Positions 24,330-31,994 of a DNA stretch of 41,606 nucleotides are shown here, one piece after another. Position 1 is the stretch's first letter. Each line of letters starts with the position of its first letter. The notes below the pieces were generated by a model that saw nothing but the letters and a program-made list of their open reading frames with translations, had not been told where the DNA came from and did no database searches. This stretch comes from Acidobacteriaceae bacterium. Its GTDB lineage: Bacteria; Acidobacteriota; Terriglobia; Terriglobales; Acidobacteriaceae. Made by a program: the position numbers and the translations under genes. Location: the NCBI GenBank assembly GCA_003134995.1, contig PLDC01000025.1, positions 463,590 to 505,195 on the forward strand, written 5' to 3'.

Positions 24330-25067
24330 CTATTTGGGAGTCGAAGGCGCGGCTGGCGTTGTGCTTGCCGGTTTCCTCGCCGGAGTTGCAGGTTTAGCCG
24401 CCGTGGATGCGCCCTCGCGAACGATTTTGATGTGAGTGATCTTCACGGGGCGAAATGGCCGGTTGTTGCTGGGGTCCGTCGCTTTGTGCGCGATTACCGT
24501 CACGAGCGCTACGGTGGCATCGTCGCAATGGCCGAAGATGGTGTAATTGCCGTTGAGGTGCGGCACGGGCACCTCGGTGATGAAGAACTGCGATCCGTTC
24601 GTGTCAGGGCCGGAGTTGGCGTAGGCAAGGCGGCCCGGCTTGTCGAACAAGAGGTCGGAAGACACTTCGTTCTTGAATTTGTATCCGGGGTCGCCAGTTC
24701 CGGTACCAATGGGGTCGCCCCCTTGAATCATGAAGTCGGGAATCACGCGATGAAAAATTGTGCCGTCGTAGAGCGGCACGCCGTGCTTGTTGGCTCCGGT
24801 GGCTGGGTCCTTCCAATCTTTCTTGCCGGTGGCGAGGCCGATGAAGTTTTCGACTCCGATGGGAGCTTTATCGGGGAACAGAGTGCAGGTCAAGTTTCCA
24901 ACTGTGGTTTCGATAATCGCCGTGGGCGTGCCCGTCGCGGCCGCGTGGTGAACGGGTGGCTTGGCCGCGGTGCTGGGTTTGGCTGCGGGCGCTGGCGTGC
25001 TGGTTTGCGCCCAACCGGTAAACGCGGCGGCGGAAAGCAGAGTGAAGATCAGAAAAGTGTTACGCAT
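24330..25067 (-). CDS. secreted peptidyl-prolyl isomerase (cyclophilin type)
   Basis: This 245-residue exported cyclophilin has a signal peptide (MRNTFLIFTLLSAAAFTG, cut near WAQ) and a Pro/Ala/Lys linker. The cyclophilin domain (about 45-205) carries FHRVIPDFMIQGGDP and ANSGPDTNGSQFFIT. A basic Ala/Pro/Lys tail ends the protein (about 210-245). It probably folds periplasmic or secreted proteins. The start is ATG at 25067, with AGGAG five bases upstream. Confidence 0.93.
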   Translation of the reverse strand: MRNTFLIFTLLSAAAFTGWAQTSTPAPAAKPSTAAKPPVHHAAATGTPTAIIETTVGNLTCTLFPDKAPIGVENFIGLATGKKDWKDPATGANKHGVPLYDGTIFHRVIPDFMIQGGDPIGTGTGDPGYKFKNEVSSDLLFDKPGRLAYANSGPDTNGSQFFITEVPVPHLNGNYTIFGHCDDATVALVTVIAHKATDPSNNRPFRPVKITHIKIVREGASTAAKPATPARKPASTTPAAPSTPK

Positions 25068-25149
25068 GATTGCTCCTTGCACGGGATCTTGCCCGGTAGT
25101 TTACTGCAACGTTGCATTGTACCGTTTCATTGTAGGACAGCGCCCGGGA

Positions 25150-26409
25150 TCAATGGGAGTGCGCCTGCATTTCGCGGCTGACGGATTCGACCTGGCGAAA
25201 GACGCGCAGAATATTGCCGCCGAGGATTTTCTTGATGTCTTCGGCGCTATAGCCGCGGTCGAGCAGGGCCTGCGTGATCTTCGGGAGGTCGGCGGCGGAA
25301 TCCATGCCCTGCGGTGTGGCGCCGCTTACGCCGTCGAAGTCTGAGCCTAGCCCGACATGGTCGATGCCGGCGACCTTGGCGATGTGGTCGATGTGGTCGA
25401 TGAGAGCTTTGAAGGGCGGGCGCGGGATCTTCGCCATCCACTCGCGGTCAAGTCGATTGACTTCAATGTAGTTGACGGGCTTGCCCTCGGCGCGCAAGGA
25501 ATCGATATATTTCTGGATCGCAGCGGTTTGGTCTTTGCTCTGCGCCGCCGAGGCCTTGCGATAGTCTTCATCCAAAAAGCCTGAGAAGAAGTTTACTTGC
25601 ACGACGCCACCGTTCTTGGCCACGGCGCGCAGCATGTCATCGGTCATATTGCGAGGCGCGTTGGTGAGCGCGCGGGCTGACGAGTGCGATGCGATGACGG
25701 GAGCCTTGGTGGTAGCGATTGCATCCCAAAACGTTTTGTCGGCCACGTGCGAGATGTCGACCATCATGCCCAGGCGATTCATTTCGAGCACTACCTGCTT
25801 GCCGAAATCAGTCAGGCCGTTGTGGTGCTGCACTTTGGAATCGTTGATGTCGCCGGAGGAATCTGCCCACTCGTTCGTGTTTGACCAGGAGAGCGTCATG
25901 TAGCGTACGCCGAGGCGGTAGTAATCGCGCAGCAGGTGCATGTCGTTCTCAATCGAGTGGCCGCCTTCGATTCCCATCAGCGCGGCGAGCTTGTGTTCTT
26001 TGTGTGCGCGCTCGATATCCGTCGTAGAAAACGCCATCATCATGCGATCGGGATGACGGGTGGCTTGCTCGTAAACGGAGTCGATGAGATCGAATGTGTG
26101 CTGCGCGAAGTGGCCTTGATTGGTTTCCGGATCGACCCAGATGGAAAAAAACTCCGCGCCCAGGTTGCCGCGTTTGGCTTTGTCGAGGCTGATGTGGCCG
26201 ACGTCGTTGGGATCGGTCGAGCCGAGGTCGAAGTTTTCATCGAGGAAACGCTGCGGGGTGTCGGCGTGAGTGTCGATGATCAGAGCGGACTCGTGGATGG
26301 CGCGAGCCTTGGCGCTGATGGGCGTGTCTGGTGCAGTCGTGGATTGAGGCATTGCCGACGACGTGGCGAGAAGCAGGCATGAGAGCAAAAGATTTCTGAA
26401 GTGATTCAT
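25150..26409 (-). CDS. membrane dipeptidase family (renal-dipeptidase-like) metallopeptidase, exported
   Basis: This 419-residue zinc dipeptidase of the PF01244 family has a signal peptide (MNHFRNLLLSCLLLATSS, cut near AMPQ). The binuclear zinc site is visible: IDTHAD near residues 45-50 (His and Asp), GIEGGHS (bridging Glu), VDISHV (His) and IASHSSAR (His). The family hydrolyses dipeptides, including D-amino-acid-containing ones. ATG at 26409 is chosen as it begins the signal peptide; an upstream in-frame start at 26445 adds an unrelated stretch. Confidence 0.93.
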   Translation of the reverse strand: MNHFRNLLLSCLLLATSSAMPQSTTAPDTPISAKARAIHESALIIDTHADTPQRFLDENFDLGSTDPNDVGHISLDKAKRGNLGAEFFSIWVDPETNQGHFAQHTFDLIDSVYEQATRHPDRMMMAFSTTDIERAHKEHKLAALMGIEGGHSIENDMHLLRDYYRLGVRYMTLSWSNTNEWADSSGDINDSKVQHHNGLTDFGKQVVLEMNRLGMMVDISHVADKTFWDAIATTKAPVIASHSSARALTNAPRNMTDDMLRAVAKNGGVVQVNFFSGFLDEDYRKASAAQSKDQTAAIQKYIDSLRAEGKPVNYIEVNRLDREWMAKIPRPPFKALIDHIDHIAKVAGIDHVGLGSDFDGVSGATPQGMDSAADLPKITQALLDRGYSAEDIKKILGGNILRVFRQVESVSREMQAHSH

Positions 26410-26543
26410 AGAGTTGGCACCAACGCGGGTGTGGTGGCAAGCCAACGATTGTATAGGCTGGGGCGGGTCGAAGAAAGGACGATTGGCGAACGACCTTCAC
26501 TGGCGAAGGCCGCCAATCGGAATGACGATTTGAAGGAAACTAA

Positions 26544-27290
26544 CTACTCGGGGCGGCTGTCGGCGGTGACTGCGGCGGGTACGGCATCGGGGTCGGTGCG
26601 CTCCATGGGAACGATGTCCTGAGTCTCGCGCCAATCGGCGTAGCGGCCTGAGACCATGATGTGGAATACCCACTGATGGCGCTCTTCTTCGGGCTCAACC
26701 AGGCCGAGAGCCTTCATGTAGAAGAGGTAGCGTTCCATCCAGTGAACCTGATCCTGGGTCATGCCGCGACGTTGCAAGTCGACGGTGAGTCCGGCGAGAT
26801 GCGACGAAGCAGTTTCGCCCTCAGCCGGCGCAGCGTTGCGATTGTGACGGCGAAGTTTTTTCTGAACCTTCACGGTTCGCACGGCGGAGTTCACCTGAAT
26901 CTGTTCGTGAAAGCGGTGGTAGTAAGCCTGCGAGAGATCCTGAACGAAGTCACGCGTCCAAGGACGGCTGTAGCGCCGCGAAGGATCGAGGCGCGGGTCG
27001 AAGCGCAATGTTTCGCCGGCAACGATGGGCTGCAGCGCTCCACTGGCCTTTAGCGCTTCGAGTTCATCGTCGTCCTGAATGCGCGGCAGTTCGAGCCGGT
27101 CGATCTCGGCGTTCTGTATTAAAAGAGATTCGTGGGAAGGGCGAAACATCGGATTCCATCGCGTCCAGTGCAAACGGAAGCGGTGATGAGCGGCCGGTTT
27201 ATGCTTGACAGTGGTTGCGGCAAAGAGCGGACTGCATAGGCACACCAGCAGGGAAGCGAGAATCATCCGGCGCTGAATTTTTAATCGCAA
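26544..27290 (-). CDS. DUF5715 family, M15-like peptidase, exported
   Basis: This 248-residue protein has a hydrophobic N-terminal signal (MILASLLVCLCSPLFA, from residue 9). The catalytic half has the M15/VanY-like zinc pattern SSHLAGLTVDLQ (about 158-169: His and Asp) and a later WVFHIMV (about 203-209), where the His would be the third ligand. M15 enzymes cut peptidoglycan stem peptides; a cell-wall role is an inference. The start is TTG at 27290 with GGAG four to five bases upstream; ATG at 27266 is the alternative. Confidence 0.75.
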   Translation of the reverse strand: MRLKIQRRMILASLLVCLCSPLFAATTVKHKPAAHHRFRLHWTRWNPMFRPSHESLLIQNAEIDRLELPRIQDDDELEALKASGALQPIVAGETLRFDPRLDPSRRYSRPWTRDFVQDLSQAYYHRFHEQIQVNSAVRTVKVQKKLRRHNRNAAPAEGETASSHLAGLTVDLQRRGMTQDQVHWMERYLFYMKALGLVEPEEERHQWVFHIMVSGRYADWRETQDIVPMERTDPDAVPAAVTADSRPE

Positions 27291-27336
27291 AGGGCTCCGT
27301 AGTCTTCCGTCCGGTTCAACCCGCTACCGTCCGGGT

Positions 27337-27365
27337 ATTCTAAGCCATACTGTCAAGCGGCCCAA
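27337..27365 (-). promoter_or_regulatory. candidate promoter for the DUF5715 gene
   Basis: On the minus strand TTGGGC (complement of 27360-27365), 17 bases and TAGAAT (complement of 27337-27342) form a weak -35 and good -10. The expected start point is about 40 bases upstream of the TTG codon. The rest of the gap (27366-27593) shows no gene, only a short TGGTTAC direct repeat near 27420. Confidence 0.35.
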
Positions 27366-27593
27366 CCTTTGATTGCGTTCAGGCGATTACCACCGTACTT
27401 GGCTGGCATCGCCTCGGCCCTGGTTACCTCTGGTTACTTGAGCGAGGTCCGCGACAGTTCTGTTGTGGATAGAAGCACGCAAAAAGCCATCCCAGCGCGG
27501 AGTTTGAGCGCCCGTGCATATCCCAAGAGGGCAACAACTTACGTTTCTTAGATGCAGAACGGGCCGGCCTAATGTGGACGAAAGTGACAAAAA

Positions 27594-28343
27594 TCAGCGC
27601 CGGAAAAGGTCACCGATGGCTTGCTTCATGACCGCGCCGCCGACTTCGGAAATCGCCTTGGTGAGCGGGATATCTTTGGGGCAAACCTCGACGCAGTTTT
27701 GCGCGTAGCCACACTCCTGGATGCCGCCATCGCCCATCAGCGCTGACAGACGCTCGCGCTGCAGCTCTTTGCCCGTGGGGTGCGTGTTGAACAGACGCAC
27801 TTGCGCGATAGTCGCCGCGCCTACGAAGCCCGTATCTTCATTGAATTGCGGGCAGGCTTCCATGCAACAGGTGCAGGAGATGCAGCGGGAAATGGGATAA
27901 GCCTGCTCTTGTTCTTCGGGCGACACGCGCGGGCCGGGGCCGAGGTCGTAAGTGCCGTCGATCGGCACCCATGCTTTGACGATTTTAAGATTTTCGAAGA
28001 TCACGCTGCGATCGGTCGCCAGATCGCGCACGATGGGGAACTTGGAAAATGGCTCGAGCTTTACCGGTTGCTCGAGATTGTCGATCAAGGCTGAGCAAGC
28101 CATGCGAGCGCGTCCATTGATGAGCATGGCGCAGGAGCCGCAGACCTCCTCGAGACAATTCGAGTCGTAGGTGATGGGCGTGGTTGCCTTGCCGTCGCGG
28201 GTGACGGGGTTGGCGGCGATCTCCATGAGCGAGGAGATCACGTTCATGCCCGGATGCCAGGCGAGTTCGAACTCTTCCCAGTAGGAGTTGGAAGTGGGAT
28301 TGTTCTGGCGCTTGATTTTTATGATTACGGATTTATTAGCCAT
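27594..28343 (-). CDS. sdhB: succinate dehydrogenase iron-sulfur subunit
   Basis: This 249-residue subunit passes electrons from the flavoprotein to the quinone site. The [2Fe-2S] ligands C63, C68, C71 and C83 are in CLEEVCGSC and RMAC; the [4Fe-4S]/[3Fe-4S] ligands are in CISCTCCMEACP and the later CGYAQNCVEVCP. Length and the quinone-side motifs fit the Bacillus-type (B-type) enzymes that use a single cytochrome b subunit. It is the last gene of the operon, after the small membrane protein. ATG at 28343 has GAAGG nine bases upstream. Confidence 0.96.
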   Translation of the reverse strand: MANKSVIIKIKRQNNPTSNSYWEEFELAWHPGMNVISSLMEIAANPVTRDGKATTPITYDSNCLEEVCGSCAMLINGRARMACSALIDNLEQPVKLEPFSKFPIVRDLATDRSVIFENLKIVKAWVPIDGTYDLGPGPRVSPEEQEQAYPISRCISCTCCMEACPQFNEDTGFVGAATIAQVRLFNTHPTGKELQRERLSALMGDGGIQECGYAQNCVEVCPKDIPLTKAISEVGGAVMKQAIGDLFRR

Positions 28344-28364
28344 TAATTGTTGCCTTCGCCAAGC

Positions 28365-28604
28365 TCACTTGTCATTTTTCCGGTGGGCCGACAACTCAAA
28401 TTTCACTAGCCTGCGCAAGTGCAGTCCAAACACAAAAGTGAATACAACGCAGAACAGCCAGCCAATCTCCTCATGTCGCCGTATCTTATGCACTCCTTCG
28501 AAAAAAGATAAGGTCGAAAGCGCTACCCAGATAACCGAAGTCGCAACGGCGCTCGTAGACAATTTGCCGCCCGATCCGTCGGCGCCCTCATTTCGCTGCA
28601 TCAT
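28365..28604 (-). CDS. small two-helix membrane protein inside the sdh operon
   Basis: This 79-residue protein has two predicted membrane helices (about 20-35: STSAVATSVIWVALSTLSF; about 48-64: GWLFCVVFTFVFGLHL) and basic ends. It overlaps the end of sdhA by 17 bases and precedes sdhB by 21, so it is translated with the operon. AAGGA precedes its paired ATGs. No family is recognised. It could be an accessory or assembly subunit of the succinate dehydrogenase, but nothing in the sequence proves that. Confidence 0.65.
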   Translation of the reverse strand: MMQRNEGADGSGGKLSTSAVATSVIWVALSTLSFFEGVHKIRRHEEIGWLFCVVFTFVFGLHLRRLVKFELSAHRKNDK

Positions 28605-30369
28605 ATTTCCTTGGCCGCGGGGGAATCAGCGACACATCTACCTCTTCGAACTCGAACTTCGGCTCGTCCGCATCCGGGGCGAAATATGCCTTGGTCGTCT
28701 TCAGGAAATTCTTGTCGTCGCGCTCGGGGAAGTCTGGTTTGTAGTGCGCGCCGCGCGACTCGTCTCTCATGCGGGCGCCCTGCGCAATCACGCGCGCCAA
28801 CTGCAGCATGTTATAAAGCTGGCGGGTGAAGGCCACGCTGGTGTTTGCCCACTGCGTGCGGTCGCTCAGATTCACCTTGCGGAAGCGTTCCAGCATTTCG
28901 ACCAGCTTCGCATCCGTCTGCTGCAAGTTCTTGTTGTAGCGGATGACGGTGCAATCCTTGGTCATCAACTCGCCCAGTTCCTGCCACAGGCGGAACGGAT
29001 TCTCCGTGCCCTGATTGTTCATGAGCAGGGAATTGGCATCTTCCTGCTTTTTCTTTTCAGCCTCGAAAACTCCGTTGCCGTCGGGAAGCGCCTGCAATCC
29101 GCGCGCGTACTTCACGGCGTTCGGTCCAGCGATTTGCCCGCCATAAATGCACGAGACTAGCGAGTTCGCTCCCAGGCGATTTGCGCCATGGTACTGATAC
29201 TCGCATTCGCCAGCGGCGAAGATGCCAGGGATATTCGTGGCCTGCTTGAAGTCGATCCACAGGCCGCCCATGGTGTAGTGCATGCCGGGGAAAATCTTCA
29301 TCGGCGTGTCGCGGGGATCGTCGCCCACGAACTTCTCGTAGATTTCGAGAATGCCTTCGAGCTTGCGATCGAGAATCTTGCGGTCGATGTGAGTGAGGTC
29401 GAGGTAGACCATCGGCTTGCCATCGATACCGAGGTTCAGCTCAAAGACGACCTTAAAGATGGCTCGCGTCGCGATGTCGCGCGGAACCAGGTTGCCGTAC
29501 TTGGGATACCACTCTTCGAGAAAGTACCAGCGCTCGTTCTGCGGAATCGTTTTGGGATCGCGCTTGTCGCCGGGAGCTTTCGGAACCCAGACGCGTCCGC
29601 CCTCGCCGCGCGCTGACTCCGACATCAGGCGCAGCTTGTCGTTGCCGGGGATGCAGGTGGGATGCACCTGAATGAATTCGCCGTTGGCGTAGTAACAGCC
29701 CTGCTGATACAGCGCAGACTGCGCCGACCCGGTGCACACCACCGAATTGGTCGACTTGCCGAAGATGGCTCCGTTGCCGCCGGTAGCGATGATGATGGCG
29801 TCGGCGGGGAAGGTGCGAACTTCCATGCTGCGCAAGTCCATGGCGCAGATGCCGCGGCAGACGCGGTTTCCATCGAGCACCGCGGAAAGAAATTCCCAGT
29901 GCTCGTACTTTTTCACCTTGCCTTCGGATTCGTAACGGCGGACTTGTTCATCGAGCGCGTAGAGAAGTTGCTGACCTGTCGTTGCGCCCGCGAACGCAGT
30001 GCGGTTATATAAAGTGCCGCCGAAGCGGCGGAAGTCGAGCAGGCCTTCAGGCGTGCGGTTGAAGGGAACGCCCATGCGATCGAGCAAGTCGATAATGCCG
30101 GGCGCGGCCTCGCACATGTCTTTGACCGGAGGCTGGTTGGCGAGAAAATCTCCGCCGTAGACCGTGTCGTCGAAGTGAATCCAGGTGGAGTCGCCTTCGC
30201 CCTTCAAGTTCTTCGCCGCGTTGATGCCTCCCTGCGCGCACACGGAGTGCGACCGCTTGACCGGAACAATGGAAAAGAGATCGACGTCCGCGCCCATCTC
30301 GGCAATTTTGATGACGGCGGCGAGTCCGGCAAGTCCGCCCCCGATTACGATGATTCTAGGAGCTGCCAT
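28588..30369 (-). CDS. sdhA: succinate dehydrogenase flavoprotein subunit
   Basis: This 593-residue FAD subunit oxidises succinate to fumarate. FAD-binding GGGLAGL (10-16) and the covalent-FAD His (H41 in RSHSVCAQGG) are present, as are the dicarboxylate-site residues in FIQVHPT and EYQYHGANRLGANSL. A C-terminal capping domain and helical tail end in RPRKYDAAK. The start is ATG at 30369, one base after the sdhC stop, with GGTGGAG four bases upstream. An in-frame extension to 30456 is within sdhC and rejected. Confidence 0.97.
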   Translation of the reverse strand: MAAPRIIVIGGGLAGLAAVIKIAEMGADVDLFSIVPVKRSHSVCAQGGINAAKNLKGEGDSTWIHFDDTVYGGDFLANQPPVKDMCEAAPGIIDLLDRMGVPFNRTPEGLLDFRRFGGTLYNRTAFAGATTGQQLLYALDEQVRRYESEGKVKKYEHWEFLSAVLDGNRVCRGICAMDLRSMEVRTFPADAIIIATGGNGAIFGKSTNSVVCTGSAQSALYQQGCYYANGEFIQVHPTCIPGNDKLRLMSESARGEGGRVWVPKAPGDKRDPKTIPQNERWYFLEEWYPKYGNLVPRDIATRAIFKVVFELNLGIDGKPMVYLDLTHIDRKILDRKLEGILEIYEKFVGDDPRDTPMKIFPGMHYTMGGLWIDFKQATNIPGIFAAGECEYQYHGANRLGANSLVSCIYGGQIAGPNAVKYARGLQALPDGNGVFEAEKKKQEDANSLLMNNQGTENPFRLWQELGELMTKDCTVIRYNKNLQQTDAKLVEMLERFRKVNLSDRTQWANTSVAFTRQLYNMLQLARVIAQGARMRDESRGAHYKPDFPERDDKNFLKTTKAYFAPDADEPKFEFEEVDVSLIPPRPRKYDAAK

Positions 30370-30370
30370 T

Positions 30371-31159
30371 TCACTCCACCGGCTTTCTGTAGGCTGCCGT
30401 CTTGGGTTTAGCCGCGTGGCGCGTGTCGACGATATTTCCTCCAGCGGTGGGTGCATCTTCGAAGCGCTCGGCGAACGTATACAAGCTGACCAGGCCCACG
30501 ACGCTCAGGAGCAGAAAAAATCCCAGGCACACTTTGAGAAATCGTTGTTGGGCCTTGTCTCCGCTGACAATGCCCCACTTCGCCGCGAACAGCCAGATGC
30601 CATAGGCGAAATGCCACGACGCGCAAATCAGTCCGACCACGTAGAACGCGAGCAGCAGCGGGTTATGAACCTCAGCCGCAACTTTGCCGAACGAAAACTC
30701 AGGGTGATCGTGCAGGTCCACCCCGGTGAACCGCATCGTGTAGGTATGCCACACGATGTAAAAGAAGGCGATGCCGCCGGTCCAGCGCTGCGCGGTGTAC
30801 ATCCAGTTTCCGGTCCAGGGATATTCCATCGTATTTCCATCGCCGCGGTACCAGATGTAGAAGCCGTAGAGCGCGTGGAACGCGATGGGCAGCCAGATCC
30901 CGAAGAGTTCGAGAAAGAAGACAAGCGGAAGATTCGCCAGGAAGCTGACCTGACGCGCGTAGGCTGGAGGGCCGCTGATCGCGGTGGAATTGGAAATCAG
31001 AATGTGTTCAAAGAGAAATGCGCCGACTGGAACGATGCCGGAGAGCGAATGCAGGCGCCGCAAAAGAAACGACGTACCCTGGCCGGCGCGCAGGGGCGCG
31101 ACTCCATGTCTTGCAGCTTTATTTATTTCTGGAGCAGTAGAACTGGCCGCTGACGCCAC
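30371..31159 (-). CDS. sdhC: succinate dehydrogenase cytochrome b subunit (B-type)
   Basis: This 262-residue subunit has five predicted membrane helices and binds two hemes and quinone in Bacillus-type enzymes. Candidate heme His are in RRLHSLSG, LFEHIL, FHALYG, VWHTYT and ASWHFAYG. A basic C-terminal tail follows the last helix. The start is GTG at 31159, with AAGGAG six bases upstream. It is the first gene of the sdh operon, behind the promoter at 31202-31231. Confidence 0.93.
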   Translation of the reverse strand: MASAASSTAPEINKAARHGVAPLRAGQGTSFLLRRLHSLSGIVPVGAFLFEHILISNSTAISGPPAYARQVSFLANLPLVFFLELFGIWLPIAFHALYGFYIWYRGDGNTMEYPWTGNWMYTAQRWTGGIAFFYIVWHTYTMRFTGVDLHDHPEFSFGKVAAEVHNPLLLAFYVVGLICASWHFAYGIWLFAAKWGIVSGDKAQQRFLKVCLGFFLLLSVVGLVSLYTFAERFEDAPTAGGNIVDTRHAAKPKTAAYRKPVE

Positions 31160-31201
31160 TAAGCGCTCCTTGTGAGTTCAGAGACGGTAAAAGAACTTTT
31201 T

Positions 31202-31231
31202 ATTATCCGCGCACGAGAGAAGTGAAGTCAA
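31202..31231 (-). promoter_or_regulatory. sigma70-like promoter of the sdh operon
   Basis: On the minus strand TTGACT (complement of 31226-31231), 18 bases and GATAAT (complement of 31202-31207) give five-of-six matches to both boxes. The start point would be near 31195, leaving a leader of about 35 bases with an AAGGAG site. Just upstream, 31232-31262 contains GTTGCCGG iterations overlapping the rdgB end. Confidence 0.6.
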
Positions 31232-31255
31232 GGAACAGTTGCCGGTTGCCAGCCG

Positions 31256-31879
31256 TCAGTTGCCGGTAAAATCTTTGCACCAATTGAGGAACTGCCGGAA
31301 CGCTGCGCCGCGGTGACTGTAATTGGATTTTTCTTCTGCGGTCAACTCCGCGAATGTCTTCTTGATTTGAGGAAAATAAAATAGCGGGTCGTAGCCGAAG
31401 CCATTCGTGCCGCGCGGAGAATCGAGGATGATTCCTTCGGCCGTGCCGCGAAATGTCGCCAGTGTCTTGCCGTCGCGCGCGGCGGCGAGCACGCAGACAA
31501 ACCTGCCGGTGCGTCGTTCCTGCGGAACTCCTTTCAGTTCTTGCAGAACGCGCGCGTTGTTGGCTTGGTCGTCGGTGTTCGCGTCAGCCTTGTCTGGTTG
31601 GTCGGCGGCGTAGCGGGCGGAATGCACACCTGGCGCGCCGTTCAGCGCGTCAACCTCTAAACCCGAATCATCGGCAACGACCATTTCTGCAGGGACGTAC
31701 CGGCTGTATGCTTCGGCTTTTTTCCGGGCGTTCGCTTCGAAGGTGAGGCCGTCTTCGACTGCTAAGGGCAGCGAAGAGAAGCCGGGGATGCCGGCAATTT
31801 CGACTTTGTGCCGCAGAGCGGCGCCGGCGAAGTCGCGCAGCTTTCCCGGATTCGAGGTCGCGATCAGGATTCGTCGCAT
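31256..31879 (-). CDS. rdgB: dITP/XTP pyrophosphatase (HAM1 family)
   Basis: This 207-residue enzyme hydrolyses noncanonical purine triphosphates to monophosphates, cleaning the nucleotide pool. Signature segments are TSNPGKLRDF (8-17), VVADDSGLEVDALNGAPGVHS in two parts near 68-88, GTNGFGYDPLF and SHRGAAFRQF. Length is usual. It lies directly upstream of the sdh operon on the same strand. ATG at 31879 has TAGGA nine bases upstream. Confidence 0.95.
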   Translation of the reverse strand: MRRILIATSNPGKLRDFAGAALRHKVEIAGIPGFSSLPLAVEDGLTFEANARKKAEAYSRYVPAEMVVADDSGLEVDALNGAPGVHSARYAADQPDKADANTDDQANNARVLQELKGVPQERRTGRFVCVLAAARDGKTLATFRGTAEGIILDSPRGTNGFGYDPLFYFPQIKKTFAELTAEEKSNYSHRGAAFRQFLNWCKDFTGN

Positions 31880-31925
31880 GCGCTTACATCCTAATTGCAG
31901 CGAGGTTCGTTCGTCAGGCAGAAAT

Positions 31926-31975
31926 CAAGAGCCTTAACCGCAAAGGTCGCGAAGGTCTCGCAAAGTACGCTAAGC
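31926..31975. repeat. ACCGCAAAGG-type dispersed repeat
   Basis: CCGCAAAGGTCGCGAAGG and TCTCGCAAAGTACGC form a degenerate tandem. It resembles, from memory, the ACCGCAAAGGACGCAAAGG elements common in Acidobacteriota and Verrucomicrobiota. It fills the gap between rdgB and the large membrane-protein gene. Confidence 0.5.
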
Positions 31976-31994
31976 AAAGCAACTGCAAGAAAAT

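Noticed and set aside
24234..25181. 315-codon plus-strand frame opposite the secreted cyclophilin
   Set aside because: It is antisense to a gene with all cyclophilin signatures; the translation is Arg/Gly-rich without motifs.
30185..31153. 322-codon plus-strand frame opposite sdhC and the sdhA start
   Set aside because: It is antisense to two well-defined operon genes.
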